Shown piece by piece: positions 1 through 11,900 of a DNA stretch of 64,000 nucleotides; positions within the stretch are counted from its first letter, which is position 1, and each line of letters begins with the position of its first letter. The notes below the pieces were generated by a model that was not told the DNA's origin, did not search any database, and was given only the letters and a program-made list of their open reading frames with translations. Source of the DNA: Plecoglossus altivelis (Eukaryota; Chordata; Actinopteri; Osmeriformes; Plecoglossidae); NCBI GenBank assembly GCA_036571765.1, contig BROE01000003.1, positions 20,406,144 through 20,470,143 of the forward strand, written 5' to 3'. Position numbers and translations under genes: made by a program.

Positions 1-345
1 CAAGTGACACCACTAATTAGGGCTTTGCTATGGGGAATATGACAGCAGACTCTACGGTCAGTTTGGTTTATTTTCAGAGGTTGAACTTCATTGTCTGCAT
101 ATCAGTTGGATAGCTCATCAGTAAACAAGCTGGCATTGAGATCGGAGCCCTGTTGAAGGATGGAAACGATTCTCAACTACGTTGGCAATACATCTCAAAA
201 ATAAAGGACAGTCAGTGCATATTTGTAAGTTGGAGTCAGGTTTATTTGCAAGTTCATTCCTACTATCATATCAAACACCTCCGGACTTGGAGCAGGTCCA
301 AGTGTTCCAACCTTACAGGGCCAACTGCCTGTCTGTTTGTGTGCT
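1..345. other. unannotated left flank
   Basis: No gene or known element can be supported here. Short open frames exist but lack conserved protein character or convincing splice sites. The stretch simply leads into the 27-bp minisatellite. Confidence 0.4.
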
Positions 346-756
346 GTATGTGTTCAGTGTATAAAGGGGTGTGTATGTGTTCAGCGTATGAAGGGGTGTG
401 TATGTGTTCAGTGTATGAAGGAGTGTGTATGTGTTCAGCGTATAAAGGGGTGTGTATGTGTTCAGCGTATGAAGGGGTGTGTATGTGTTCAGCGTATGAA
501 GGGGTGTGTATGTGTTCAGTGTATAAAGGGGTGTGTATGTGTTCAGCGTATGAAGGGGTGTGTATGTGTTCAGTGTATGAAAGGGGTGTGTATGTGTTCA
601 GCGTATGAAGGAGTGTGTATGTGTTCAGTGTATGAAGGAGTGTGTATGTGTTCAGTGTATGAAGGAGTGTGTATGTGTTCAGTGTATGAAGGGGTGTGTA
701 TGTGTTCAGCGTATGAAGGGGTGTGTATGTGTTCAGCGTATAAAGGGGTGTGTGGT
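346..756. repeat. 27-bp minisatellite
   Basis: About fifteen tandem copies of a 27-bp unit built around gtgtatgtgttcagcgtatg followed by aaggggt. Units vary mainly at cgtatg/tgtatg/cgtata and at ggggt/ggagt; one unit has an extra A near 580. Because 27 is a multiple of three, long open frames run through it in several frames. These are a by-product of the repeat and not genes. Confidence 0.93.
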
Positions 757-1454
757 GCTTGTCCTTGGGCCTTTTCTAAAGCTGATTAAAAGGAATTAGC
801 AAAGTGTTAAAAGGTAGACAGGGCACCTCCTCTGTCTTCTACCTGGTCTCCCCTCCTCCCCACTCGTTTCCTCCCCCCCCTCTCCCTCCCTATAACTTGT
901 TCCTATCCTCCACTGCAGATTATTACCTTTACAACCCTCCCTCTATCACGACAGTAGAGATAGAGGGAGATCTGGTTGCATCATAAGCTGCGTCGCTTGT
1001 TGATAAAACCAAGGACCTTCTGCAGACACACTACAGAGTAGACACACTAGGACAGACAGACAACTGCACACTTGATGGGAAATAGCAGAGGTTGAGGTTA
1101 TGGATGCACAAGAGCCTTGTCTGTGCCTTTCAGTGTCTGGATGTGTGTTCGTATCTATATCTGTGTCTGTCAGTCTACATCTGTCTGTGTCTCCAAGTGT
1201 GTCTGTCTGTCTGAATCTGGTTCTCAGGTTACCAGTAACACGGCGTCACAGCTAGAATACAGACCTCCGTGGCAACCACTGATATCTGAGCAGGCCAGCC
1301 TAATCAATCTGATCTATACTTTTGTAAAACAGTCATGGAGTATTTCTGTAACATTCTTCTCTACTTTCCATTTGGACACACACAATACAGGCAGAGTAAG
1401 CAAATATAAATATACTTTCTATCCCAGCTGTGTAGGCTGTAGATGTCTGTCTTC
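757..1454. other. spacer left of the miR-96 hairpin
   Basis: Mostly unremarkable sequence with a pyrimidine-rich stretch at about 845-920 and TCTG-rich sequence at about 1120-1215. A possible acceptor (ccactgcag at 911-919) precedes a short open frame ending at 986, but I do not recognise the peptide. On the minus strand this lies downstream of miR-96, where miR-182 would be expected in this cluster. I did not find a miR-182 sequence between 1 and 1454. Confidence 0.4.
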
Positions 1455-1530
1455 TCCTATATTGGCACCACACATGATTGCTCAAACACACACGGACAGA
1501 AGCAAAAATGTGCTAGTGCCAAAATGGGCG
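1455..1530 (-). ncRNA. mir96: microRNA miR-96 precursor hairpin
   Basis: Read on the minus strand, 1523-1501 gives the miR-96-5p arm (it starts TTTGGCAC, seed UUGGCAC). 1480-1459 gives the complementary 3p arm, which ends in GCCAATAT. The arms pair through a loop at about 1481-1500, a typical Drosha/Dicer hairpin. miR-96 is a sensory-organ microRNA of the miR-183/96/182 cluster, which acts in hair cells and photoreceptors. It lies about 115 bp downstream of miR-183 on the same strand, so the two are almost certainly processed from one primary transcript. Confidence 0.96.
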
Positions 1531-1631
1531 AAGAAGAATGTACCGGAAGCCCCAGCCAGTCCTGTCCATCCTGGTTAGTGTAACAACTGTAGTGGAGACA
1601 GCCTGGGCTGGATTTGGTGGTTAGTTCTCTA

Positions 1632-1702
1632 CTCTGTTTATGGCCCTATGGTAATTCACTGATGTGAGCTGTGACAGTGAATTCTACCAGTGCCATACAC
1701 AG
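1632..1702 (-). ncRNA. mir183: microRNA miR-183 precursor hairpin
   Basis: On the minus strand 1697-1676 is the miR-183-5p arm (starts TATGGCACTGG, seed AUGGCAC). 1659-1638 is the star arm, which starts GTGAATTACC and ends GGGCCATAA. The two arms pair across a short loop at 1660-1675. Orientation and spacing relative to miR-96 match the conserved vertebrate cluster. Its position next to UBE2H (also minus) agrees with human 7q32, where the cluster lies between NRF1 and UBE2H. Confidence 0.97.
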
Positions 1703-4700
1703 GACAGGAGGAATGGTCCCGGTCAGTGTCTCCTTGAGACTTAACCATCAATAAATATGCTTTATTCTTCCTGTTCTGAATATCCCCTTCGAAATCCCAT
1801 TTCGTCCATAAAACAGGATTATCCTGCAAGACCATCTGCTGCCCAACAGTCCAACCTGACATGCCTGCCGCTTTCACCTCACCAGCCCGTACCCGGGCGT
1901 ATGACGTTCCGGGACAGCGGGAGGGGCTCAGGGAGAACGGATTGATTCCGGCAATGGAATGATGCGCTAAGTGATTTTTGAGGCGCTCCAAATGGGTCCC
2001 AAAGCTAGGCTCATCTTTCCGTTTCCGGGAAAGATCGATAGCTCTAAAAAGCAAAGTTGATTCTGAGACGAGAGAGAGTAGGCTTCGTGTTGAGTGCGGC
2101 CCAAATGACAACCAATTTAGATGACATCATTTTTTCTAAGATACCAACTACGCTACGATTGTTTATTAAGATTTTTAAATTTAATCTCGGACGCAGCTGT
2201 TGTAACAAAACTATTTGGTAAGACTGCGCATGTTGTGTCATGATATGGTTGGAACTGCCACACCTGTTCTTACTCCAGATCCTGAATGGATAATCGCATT
2301 TGTCTGTGATGATTAGCCTGTAGGCCTACGCGCCTCCAACTTCAGATATTTTAAGAATGGGTCGGAAATACAAACATAAGAGGGAAGGACCCTAAATTAA
2401 TTTACGCCTCCAATGTTTTTGAATGTGGGTAGTTTAGCAGGTTGACCATAGGCGTGCTCATTTTTTTATTCGCATCCAATTAACATTTTTTGTTGATACG
2501 AAACATAAATAACAAGGCCAAATGTATAAACCTACCCAAGCTTTTTAAACTCACAATAGGGCTTCTCCATATTTTCTATAGCGAAAACAACAAGCTAGCC
2601 TACATTAAAATGATTAGGCTATTCAAATTTAAAACTACCATCAGAAAGTATATCTTACCTCAGGATCATTCGACCAACTTTCAAAGCAAAACAGGGCAAA
2701 AGTGTGTCAATGGGTAAACTTAACGGAGTTAAATAAATAGGCTACTCGCAATGACATAGCAACAGAGACAGAGCAACAGAGACATTATTCCGTTTAACAG
2801 TGACCTAGCTCTACTCCTTTGCACCATCCCTTTCTTCTTTCATTGTCTCCGTATCTTTCTGAAGTGTAAAAAGAGGACGAAGCCGGATCCATCTTGACTC
2901 AGTTCACTATTCCCGGCACTAACAGCCCTTGTCCCCCTTCTTACTTGTCTTCCGTTTAGTCTGTGCGATAGGGGATTTTCCGATGAAAAGGTAATTAGTT
3001 GGTAATCGTCTTAACCCACTGGCACTAGAGTAATCCACGCGTCCTACTCACTGTTCTCTGAAAGGCCACGCAACAATGTTGCGTCCCGTGCATAGTTCAG
3101 TGCCAATCAGCGCGCAAGACAAGCTGGTGCCTTTTAACTTAATCATATTTACCCACGTGAGTGAAATGTGTTTAGAGTTTAATACTAGCCATACAAGTTT
3201 AGCGTCTGCAAATATCGAAAAAGAATCTCCATACCGTCCATTTGTATTCCTTGGCAGCATTGTCACTTTCAACAGTACCCCTCTCACATGAAGACGACAC
3301 ACTAACACTAATCTCCCAGACCTTTAAATAGAACCTCTTTCGTCTCCAATCTCACCTCTGCATGTCTCTAGTCTAAACTCCATGCTAAAGTTCCTACATC
3401 GCCTCACCTGTGCACGCATCGAATGTGCAGCCACATACCCAGGGCCTGCCACAGCCCGCCAGCACTGGTGACCAGCCTGACCAAGCAAAAGCGCGATCTG
3501 TGTGCGGCTCGAGCAACTCTTCATATATAGCCTATGTATGCGCCACTCACCACGTCCCGGTTACCTGCTGTCCATTTGGCATATGCTGAGGCTCCGGTGG
3601 AAAACGGGCATCATCCTTTCAGATGATTCCAGTTGAGTTCGGATTACTTTTCATTCAGACGAAGGTTAAACCGTGCTGAAATCCATCCATTTGCCTATTG
3701 TCCCTTTCATGCATTATGAAGGAGGCACAGCCGGCGTGCTCTTACCGCCGCCCTCCCCGCACAACATATGACAGCCTAATTAAAGTCAATGAAAAGTTGA
3801 AACTCGATACATAAATCCTCGGATGTACCCCGGATATAATATAAAGAATGCTTATTAATATTTCACACCTAATTGTGAGTCTTCTTAACGAAGTTGCTCA
3901 GGTTAATAGTTGTTCTATAGGACAAGAAAGCGCGCGGAAGAGCGTAGTGCACGGAGGGGGGGGGGGGGGGGGGGGAGTGAGGGGGGAGTGAGGTGAGGAG
4001 GAGGGGAGTGGGGATTTGCCGATCGAGGTGAGCGTCTGATCGAACCCAGAAACTGTTACGTATCGATGTTCTGTCCTTTTTACTTACCTGTACCGCCCCC
4101 CTGCAATGGATCTGGTATGCAGTTTAATAAAGTAAGGGACGATGCTCCCATTACTCCCATCTTCTGTAAATTTACTTTTTGGTGCATTAGTTACAGTACA
4201 CAACACAAACTTCGATGACGGCCCTCTGCATTGAGGGGAAGGAGGGACCGGTGTAGTGACACACAATGATGTGGTCTGTGTATGCTCGGTCTAATTTGCA
4301 CCCATCTTTATCTGCTTCTCACTTTTTTCATTAACCAATCACTGGTCGCCCTCAAGTCCTCCAGTAACACGTCGCCGGTATCAGATAATTTCGATTTAGT
4401 GTGTCATAATTATGACATATTTGTCATATTCCATAGATAGATCTCCCGTTTTCATATTTTTGCTAGAGACTGGCAAAGACGAGTCACATTACATTATCCA
4501 TTGGGAACAAATATGATAGGCCCATTATGTGTCTGTTAACATTGACGACTTGCAAGTGGACAGTCATCATACATAACCTACCGTGGATTTAAACTGTTAA
4601 TCAGCCAGTCTAGCTGATGTTACTGTTGAAATCCGTTGATAGCTAGCTAGTGTTAGCTGACTGGCTACTTTTATTGCATGAGTTGGAACAAATTTTTTAC

Positions 4701-5300
4701 CGTCATAGTTGTTAAAGTAGCTCTAAATGTAGGCTACAATTTGAGCCACTTTACCTCTTGCTTGAAGGGCAGCAACATAGAATAATATGTATATCGTTCA
4801 TTGTCATTTGGGTCAGATCATCTCCAAGTCCAGATAAAAAAGTATTTTGTGTGAGAGAACTAACAGAACAGCTAGCTACCAGAAGTTGTTCTGGTCATTA
4901 TGTGTGAAAGTGATGCGTGGAGAGTGAGCGTCATCATGCCTCAAACCTAAACCACCTTTGTAATTATTAGCAAGCTAGCTCTGATTAAAGCTCCAGCTAC
5001 AGCTTACATTTACGAATATTGGACATTTAACATTAACTATACATACACAACATTGTGAGTACAGAAAAATAACAATTCAACTTATTATATGCTCTATTAT
5101 ATAATACATGTAATCTTCCTTGCTACTACTGTACTCTGAATTGGGACTGTCTATGGTAAAGCGCGGATGAGTTGAGTTAAAATACATTGATGACAGAGGT
5201 AGAGAAATATTTTTCACAATACTAGGAATTATAATAGAAAAATTGCTGTGACTAGAGGGTCTGCTTGCAGAAAATGACAACCCAAATTTTGGGCAACAAA
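1703..5300 (-). promoter_or_regulatory. region upstream of the miR-183/96 cluster; probable pri-miRNA promoter and first exon(s)
   Basis: No protein gene is supported. The sequence is moderately CpG-rich at about 1860-1940 and 3400-4070. Several strong donor motifs face the microRNAs on the minus strand: CAG|GTAAGT at 4082-4090, GTG|GTGAGT at about 3546-3554 and CAG|GTAACC at about 3563-3570. That is what the 5' exons of a spliced microRNA host transcript would look like. This is inference from position and donor motifs; no transcript evidence is available. Confidence 0.3.
3956..3975. repeat. 20-bp guanine homopolymer
   Basis: An uninterrupted run of 20 G, followed by further G-rich sequence to about 4012. 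It could form a G-quadruplex and is a likely spot for assembly length error. It lies in the candidate promoter area of the microRNA cluster. Confidence 0.9.
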
Positions 5301-6980
5301 TGTTGATCAATGCAATCTTTATAAATAGTAAGTATGCATACCTATTTAGAATATACAGAAATATAAGATGTAAATTGAAACATATTAAAGCTAACCTTAA
5401 ACCCTGTCCACCTGACTGGTCTTCAGTTTGCTGCCATCTGCTGGAATTAAGGAAAACATCAGTTTTGCACGCGCTCGGTGAGAGAAACGCCGCAAAAACG
5501 GAAAAACTTCATATCAGCGATAATACAACATCATGAATTGGTTTATTTTAAAATCGTGTTTATTTAAAGTTACATGGGAAGCACATTTAGTTATTCATTT
5601 ATTTTTCCTTAAAAAATGTGGGGGTTTCTGGACATTTTACATAAGGATTAAAAATATAACTAATGGAGGGATCTAAAGATATGGTCCAGATGCAGAAAAC
5701 CCATACAGCTGCATACTATGTTCTTAGACATGGCAACAACAAGCCCAGTCTTTCATGAGGGCAAAGCCTGCATGCTTACCCAGCCTGGTCACATTGCTAA
5801 AACTACATCCACTACACAGTACACAATATGGATGTTCATGATATATCAGACTCCGCCTTCCCCAACAGCTCAGATTTTCTCCATAATTAGGAGAGAAGAT
5901 GGAGGATGAAAAGAGGGTAAGAGAGAGAGACAAGTCAAGGGGAGAGAGGGTAAGAAAGAGTAGAAGAGAGGGGTGAGGAACTGAAACACTAGATTCAATC
6001 TCATCCCTTCTTCCATATTATACCAACAGGAGAAAGCGGCATTTTCAACCACAGTCCCAGTCTGTTCGCAGGACAATACCATTGCATGTTAGTACTAAAT
6101 ATTCCTCTAAAGGATAACAATGGTGTCTTGTCATTAGAAGCGGGGGGGGGGGTAATGATTGTGGGAAGAGTTCTGTTGCTGGGACAGCCACATATCCAAC
6201 ATCACAGCCCAGCCACATGTATCAAAAGTTTGGATTGACCTTAATATTACATGTTGAATATTAAAACAGTGGTTTTTGTTCTTTCAAATTCAATTTCACA
6301 ACTTCAAAAAACCTGATGTAAGTGAACCTGGCCTGGAGACTGGCATTGTCACGACTCCTGATGGAGATTTGCCCCTGAGGGAACACACAGTCATCGGGGA
6401 CTCCAATCTGAACTATGCTTCCTGAAGCAAGCATACAGTCCACACACTTCCTTTCAATAAAGGATTCTGGCAGACTGAGTTCTGCCAGGTAGACAGACTA
6501 GCACCATCAGATGATCATGCTTGCTGTCTGTATTTGGTCTTCTACCACAGAATAGACACCATGTTGACCTTACATCACACACTGGTAGTCTATTACAATG
6601 AAGAGTTACGTTGCATACAAGTAAAGTAAGGGGAGGGCAGCATGACTGGGGGGTCTTCAATTGAGGTGTCTTATAAAAATCCTCTTCAGCCTCACAGGCC
6701 AATAAGCCTCCTAACTGGCTGGCTCCAAGGGTAAGAACGATAAATTATGACAACCTAGTTAGCTTGACGCAAGTCAAAAACCTAGTAGAACACAAGCAAT
6801 GGGCAAAGCCAATCAATTCAACAAGGTTCCTGTCAGCCATCCCTCCCCAGTCCTCCCCAAAGAAGAGGAGTGCCCCAAGAGGTGCTCTGCATCTTGGGCA
6901 GCATAAGTAACCAGCATCACCATGCTACAATGGGCACAAGGATGCTCAGGTAATACCACTTTCCTAAAACGGAGAGGAAG
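5301..6980. other. intergenic, no gene seen
   Basis: AT-rich to mixed sequence with a purine-rich patch at about 5890-5975 and short G runs at 6141. No exon with both splice sites and recognisable protein was found. Confidence 0.45.
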
Positions 6981-8268
6981 AGTAAGAGGGGAGTGGAAGG
7001 TTAGAAGAGATACCATTCAGTCTTGTAACAGGGCCCTCCTTCTATGATACTGATTGGTTCTGTTCTTCTGGACATCAGCAGAAAGTGATCATTATGGTGT
7101 GCGTGTGAATGTGCACAAGTTGTGGCTGCGTGTGGAGGGTACAAGGGTGTGCTGCTGTTCGTATCTAGGGGGTGTTTACAGGCTGCTGTTCGTATCTAGG
7201 GGGTGTTTACAGGCTGCTGTTCGTATCCAGGGGGTGTTTACAGGCTGCTGTTCGTATCTAGGGGGTGTTTACAGGCTGCTGTTCGTATCCAGGGGGTGTT
7301 TACAGGCTGCTGTTCATATCTAGGGGGTGTTTACAGGCTGCTGTTCGTATCCAGGGGGTGTTTACAGGCTGCTGTTCATATCTAGGGGGTGTTTACAGGC
7401 TGCTGTTCATATCTAGGGGGTGTTTACAGGCTGCTGTTCATATCTAGGGGGTGTTTACAGGCTGCTGTTCATATCTAGGGGGTGTTTACAGGCTGCTGTT
7501 CATATCTAGTAAGAGGGGAGTGGAAGGTTAGAAGAGATACCATTCAGTCTTGTAACAGGGCCCTCCTTCTATGATACTGATTGGTTCTGTTCTTCTGGAC
7601 ATCAGCAGAAAGTGATCATTATGGTGTGCGTGTGAATGTGCACAAGTTGTGGCTGCGTGTGGAGGGTACAAGGGTGTGCTGCTGTTCGTATCTAGGGGGT
7701 GTTTACAGGCTGCTGTTCGTATCTAGGGGGTGTTTACAGGCTGCTGTTCGTATCCAGGGGGTGTCTACAAGCTGCTGTTCGTATCCAGGGGGTGTCTACA
7801 AGCTGCTGTTCATATCCAGGGGGTGTCTACAAGCTGCTGTTCGTATCCAGGGGGTGTCTACAGGCTGCTGTTCGTATCTAGGGGGTGTTTACAAGCTGCT
7901 GTTTGTATCCAGGGGGTGTCTACAGGCTGCTGTTCGTATCCAGGGGGTGTTTACAGGCTGCTGTTCATATCTAGGGGGTGTTTACAGGCTGCTGTTCGTA
8001 TCTAGGGGGTGTCTACAGGCTGCTGTTCGTATCTAGGGGGTGTCTACAAGCTGCTGTTCGTATCCAGGGGGTGTCTACAAGCTGCTGTTCGTATCCAGGG
8101 GGTGTCTACAAGCTGCTGTTCGTATCCAGGGGGTGTCTACAAGCTGCTGTTCATATCCAGGGGGTGTCTACAAGCTGCTGTTCGTATCCAGGGGGTGTCT
8201 ACAAGCTGCTGTTCATATCCAGGGGGTGTTTACAGGCTGCTGTTCGTATCTAGGGGGTGTTTACAGAG
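6981..8268. repeat. 31-bp minisatellite in two blocks with duplicated flank
   Basis: A 31-bp unit (ctgctgttcgtatctagggg plus gtgtttacagg) repeats at about 7141-7507 and again at about 7681-8268. The non-repetitive 5' flank at 6981-7140 is copied almost perfectly at 7508-7680, so flank plus first array was duplicated as a block of about 527 bp. The second array then diversified and expanded: many of its units read gtctacaag where the first array has gtttacagg. The unit length is not a multiple of three, so open frames rotate through the array; they are not genes. Confidence 0.92.
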
Positions 8269-8982
8269 AAGGTTCTGACACGGTTTGATATGGAAGAGGG
8301 AGGGGACAGCTCTGCAAACTGGAGGGCCTTTGGGTCCAGGAGAGAGGGGCAGCATTAGTAGATCTGGTCCATCTTCTGTTACCATCCTGATCTTGTGATC
8401 ATCATGCCAGCTTCCCATGCTGTCACATGGGAAGGAGGAAGTGAGTGAACATTAAGAGTTGTGACATGGCGTTGTAGATCCTAGAAATGGGTCTCCGCAG
8501 TGAAAGTTAAAGACAGTTTGTTTACAGGTCTTAGGTTGGGGTGGAGCGAGACTAGATTGTTTCTTTCTCTGACTGGTGAGTTCCAATCCTGTCTACCCAC
8601 AATGCACTTCTCTCATGAGGGACCCACAAAGTGTCTTCAGTGATGTGTCAAGCATTGAGAGAAGCAAAGGTTCCTGGGTACGTGGACATGAATAGTATCC
8701 TGGAGTCGATGCTCTGTAGATGGCCACCCCTGTTAGGACCAGAGGGGCGTTGGTGGAGAAGAGGAGCAGTATGGTGCTGGATAACTAACACTAACTCCCC
8801 CTAGCAGGGCAACATTGCCAGGCGTAACACTTCTCACAGCGGTAAAAATCCTTGATTTTTTTTGTTTGGTCTTTTTTTCCCCATCATAAAAAATCAACTT
8901 GTTTAAATATGATTCTAATAGTCTGCTTCTGCTTGTCAGGAAACATTACCAGTCCATAAGGGAAGGAAGAGCTTCCCCTTTA
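8269..8982 (-). other. UBE2H 3' flank / probable 3' UTR
   Basis: The stretch directly after the UBE2H stop codon on the minus strand. It probably holds the 3' UTR. I could not fix a polyadenylation site with confidence; a T-rich tract lies at 8855-8880. No other gene is visible. Confidence 0.4.
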
Positions 8983-11900
8983 CTACAACTCCATATCTCG
9001 AGCTTCATCCTCAGAGAAGTCCGACATGGAGCTCTCAGACGAGGAGTCTCCTGCTCCTTCCTCCTGCTCCTTCAGCGCCTCCTCTGTGGCGTACTTCTGG
9101 ATGTACTCTGGAACCGAGGAGGAGACAGGGAGGAACGATGGAGAGGGAGATAGAGGAAGAGAAATAAATTACATGAGAAGTCAGAGCGGAGAGACGTGTT
9201 AGGATGTGAATTGTGAGTTCAGTCCGATAATGAGTATGCCAATGCTCCATGAGGGGAGACTTGGAATTTGCCCCTCAGACACCCGATCTACATATTATTC
9301 CACTATGCATATAACATGCCACCATGCTATCCAAATTCAAGGGTTCATATATAGTGTAACTCTGAAAGGTAGTGTTCCAAAATCTTTTGGAAATAACTTT
9401 CTGAATTGGTAGAAATTGTCGTTTCTTTTTAGGTTAAAGGTCCACCTTTGATCTTGTGTTTGTAGTCCTCTGGCCGGTGCAAGTACATGGCAGCTGCATC
9501 TCCGTTGAGTGGGTCGATGGGGTTGGGGTAAGACAGGAGCTGGGGCAAGAAGGACTCGAAGATGTTGGTGAGATCTGGGAAGCAGATGGGAGAGGAGCAA
9601 TGAGCAGGCTATCTTCAGTTTCCTTACAGACCATCTCACAGGCAGTACCACCATATGCCTCCAAAGGTGTCCAGTCTACCACAATATCTGCATGTTTAAT
9701 TCAATATGATAAACCACAACTGAAAAGCCTGTTACAATCATCTGTCAACCAGAAATGTCTATGCCAAACCAGATTAGATTGCCCCTGGAGCTAAGGGCAA
9801 GATTTGTTCTGGTGATTTGTATTCATAGGAAATGGGTTAGAAATGCTTTTCACCTGAGTGTGGCAGTGTGCACTGCTTTGTGACATGCGGCCCAGGGTCA
9901 TCAGACATTAAGTATACAGTTGTCTCTGGACTGTAAGAGGATTACAGTGCTTTGCCTTCAGCTAGAGTAAAATATAGTATAGTAGAGCACATGGACAGTC
10001 TGCCTTTACTATACAGGAGAGTACAGTACATTACAGCAAAGTGACTAACCTTGCCTCGCTAACTCAGTCCCTTTCACACTCACCATAGAGGGCGGTCCAG
10101 GTCTGGTTGATGACGTCTAGACACACTGTCCCAGACCTGGGAAAAATAGGATGTGTCGTTAGAATAGTTAGCATGGTCAATACCCAGGTAACATAGGAGG
10201 TCTAGTTAGAATAGTTAGCATGGTCAATACCCAGGTAACATAGGAGGTCTAGTTAGAATAGTTAGCATGGTCAATACCCAGGTAACATAGGAGGTCTAGT
10301 TAGAATAGTTAGCATGGTCAATACCCAGGTAACATAGGAGGTCTAGTTAGAATAGTTAGCATGACCCGGATAACATAGACTAGGCTCTGACAAGCTCTAA
10401 TAGTACTGAACTATAAGTGAAGTAATATGGAAACACTTACGCTTCATCTATGTTGGGATGGAATATTTTATTCATGAATCCTGGAAGAGAAAACATCAGA
10501 AGACATGAGCAAGACGGGATAGACTGTACACAATGAGACAGGAAACAGTGTTGTAACGCTGACTTCCTGTGTGTTCATGTGCAGCGTGGTGGATGTGGCC
10601 CTACCTATACAGCATGGTGGATGTGGCTCTACCTATACAGCGTGGTGGAGGCCCTACCATACACGTGTGGATGTGGCTCTACCCATACCCGTGGTGGATG
10701 TGCCCTACGTGTGGTGTGTGTGCCCTACCCATACAGTGGTGGATGTGGATGTGGTTTACCCCTACCCATACAGTGTGGTGGATGTGGCCCCTACCCATAC
10801 AGCGTGGTGGATGTGCCCTACCCTACAGTGTGGTGGACCTACCCATACAGTGTGGTGGATGTGGCTCTACCTATACAGCGTGGTGGATGTGGCCCTACCT
10901 ATACAGCATGGTGGATGTGGCTCTACCTATACAGCGTGGTGGATGTGGCCCTACCCATACAGTGTGGTGGATGTGCCCCTACCCATACAGTGTGGTGGAT
11001 GTGCCCCTACCCATACAGTGTGGTGGATGTGGCCCTACCCATACAGTGTGGTGGATGTGGCCCTACCTATAGATGGTGATTTGAAGGGATACTTGTCTGG
11101 CAGGTCCACCCGCACCTTCCACACCCCGCCCTCGTATGCAGCTGAAAGATGAACTCAGGGTTAGAAGCACACACACTAAACGGCTCAACATTAACTGATG
11201 TGAAAAACACAGAAACACTTACTCCCCTGAGGTCCATGGAACTTGACGACAAATTCATTGAGCCCACTAAGGATCGTGACCTCATGCTTGCTTTCAATGC
11301 TGGGAGAGAGGAGGTGGGTTAAGAATAACAGCAACTGTTGGAAGGACAGAAAACAACCCTAACAAGAGCCTCCAGTGGCCAAAAACATGTTTGTCTCTCT
11401 GTCTTTATCACTCTTCCTTTGATGAGCCACCCCACACACGCTCATTCTGTTCAGATAACACATACAAACCAACCACTTGGCCTACCTCATGTTTTGGTAT
11501 AGAAACACACTGACAGTAACAAACATGGCTGCTTTGGTCTCCAAGTGTGTTTCTATGCAGAGCCTCAAAGCTGCAGAGGAAAGACTGAAGAACAAAACTT
11601 TGCTTATTTGTTTACACAAATAAAAGAACATCAGAAAGGAATGTCTGACAAACTTAGTATTAGTCGTACTTAGACCGGAAAGAGGAAATAGTTCAATCAC
11701 AGCCCGTCTACGGATAGCCTATTCACTCACTATTAAGCCCCAGAGCCCGTCTACATATGTTTCCCGAGAGTGGAAGTTCTGCCCTTATTAGGCATTCTCT
11801 GGTATTTTAACATGTATTGTCTAATTTTTCGTTTCGTCTAACAGGTGGGTCCAAGCTTATGACTGGACGGGTCTGACTATCTCAAGCGATGGCCTATGTT

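Noticed and set aside
153..799. Long Cys/Val-rich open frames (up to 151 codons)
   Set aside because: Created by a 27-bp tandem repeat, open in several frames with no non-repeat coding context.
1656..2111. 151-codon open frame on the minus strand
   Set aside because: It runs through the miR-183 hairpin; the coding look comes from structured and conserved non-coding sequence, with no recognisable protein.
4084..4266. 60-codon minus-strand frame ending at a strong donor
   Set aside because: The donor is good, but the peptide is unrecognised and no partner exon was found. Kept only as a possible pri-miRNA exon.
7054..8288. Several 60-151-codon frames on the plus strand
   Set aside because: All derive from the 31-bp minisatellite and its duplicated flank.
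10569..11152. Three overlapping 166-193-codon frames on the plus strand
   Set aside because: 28-bp intronic minisatellite of UBE2H; antisense to the real gene.
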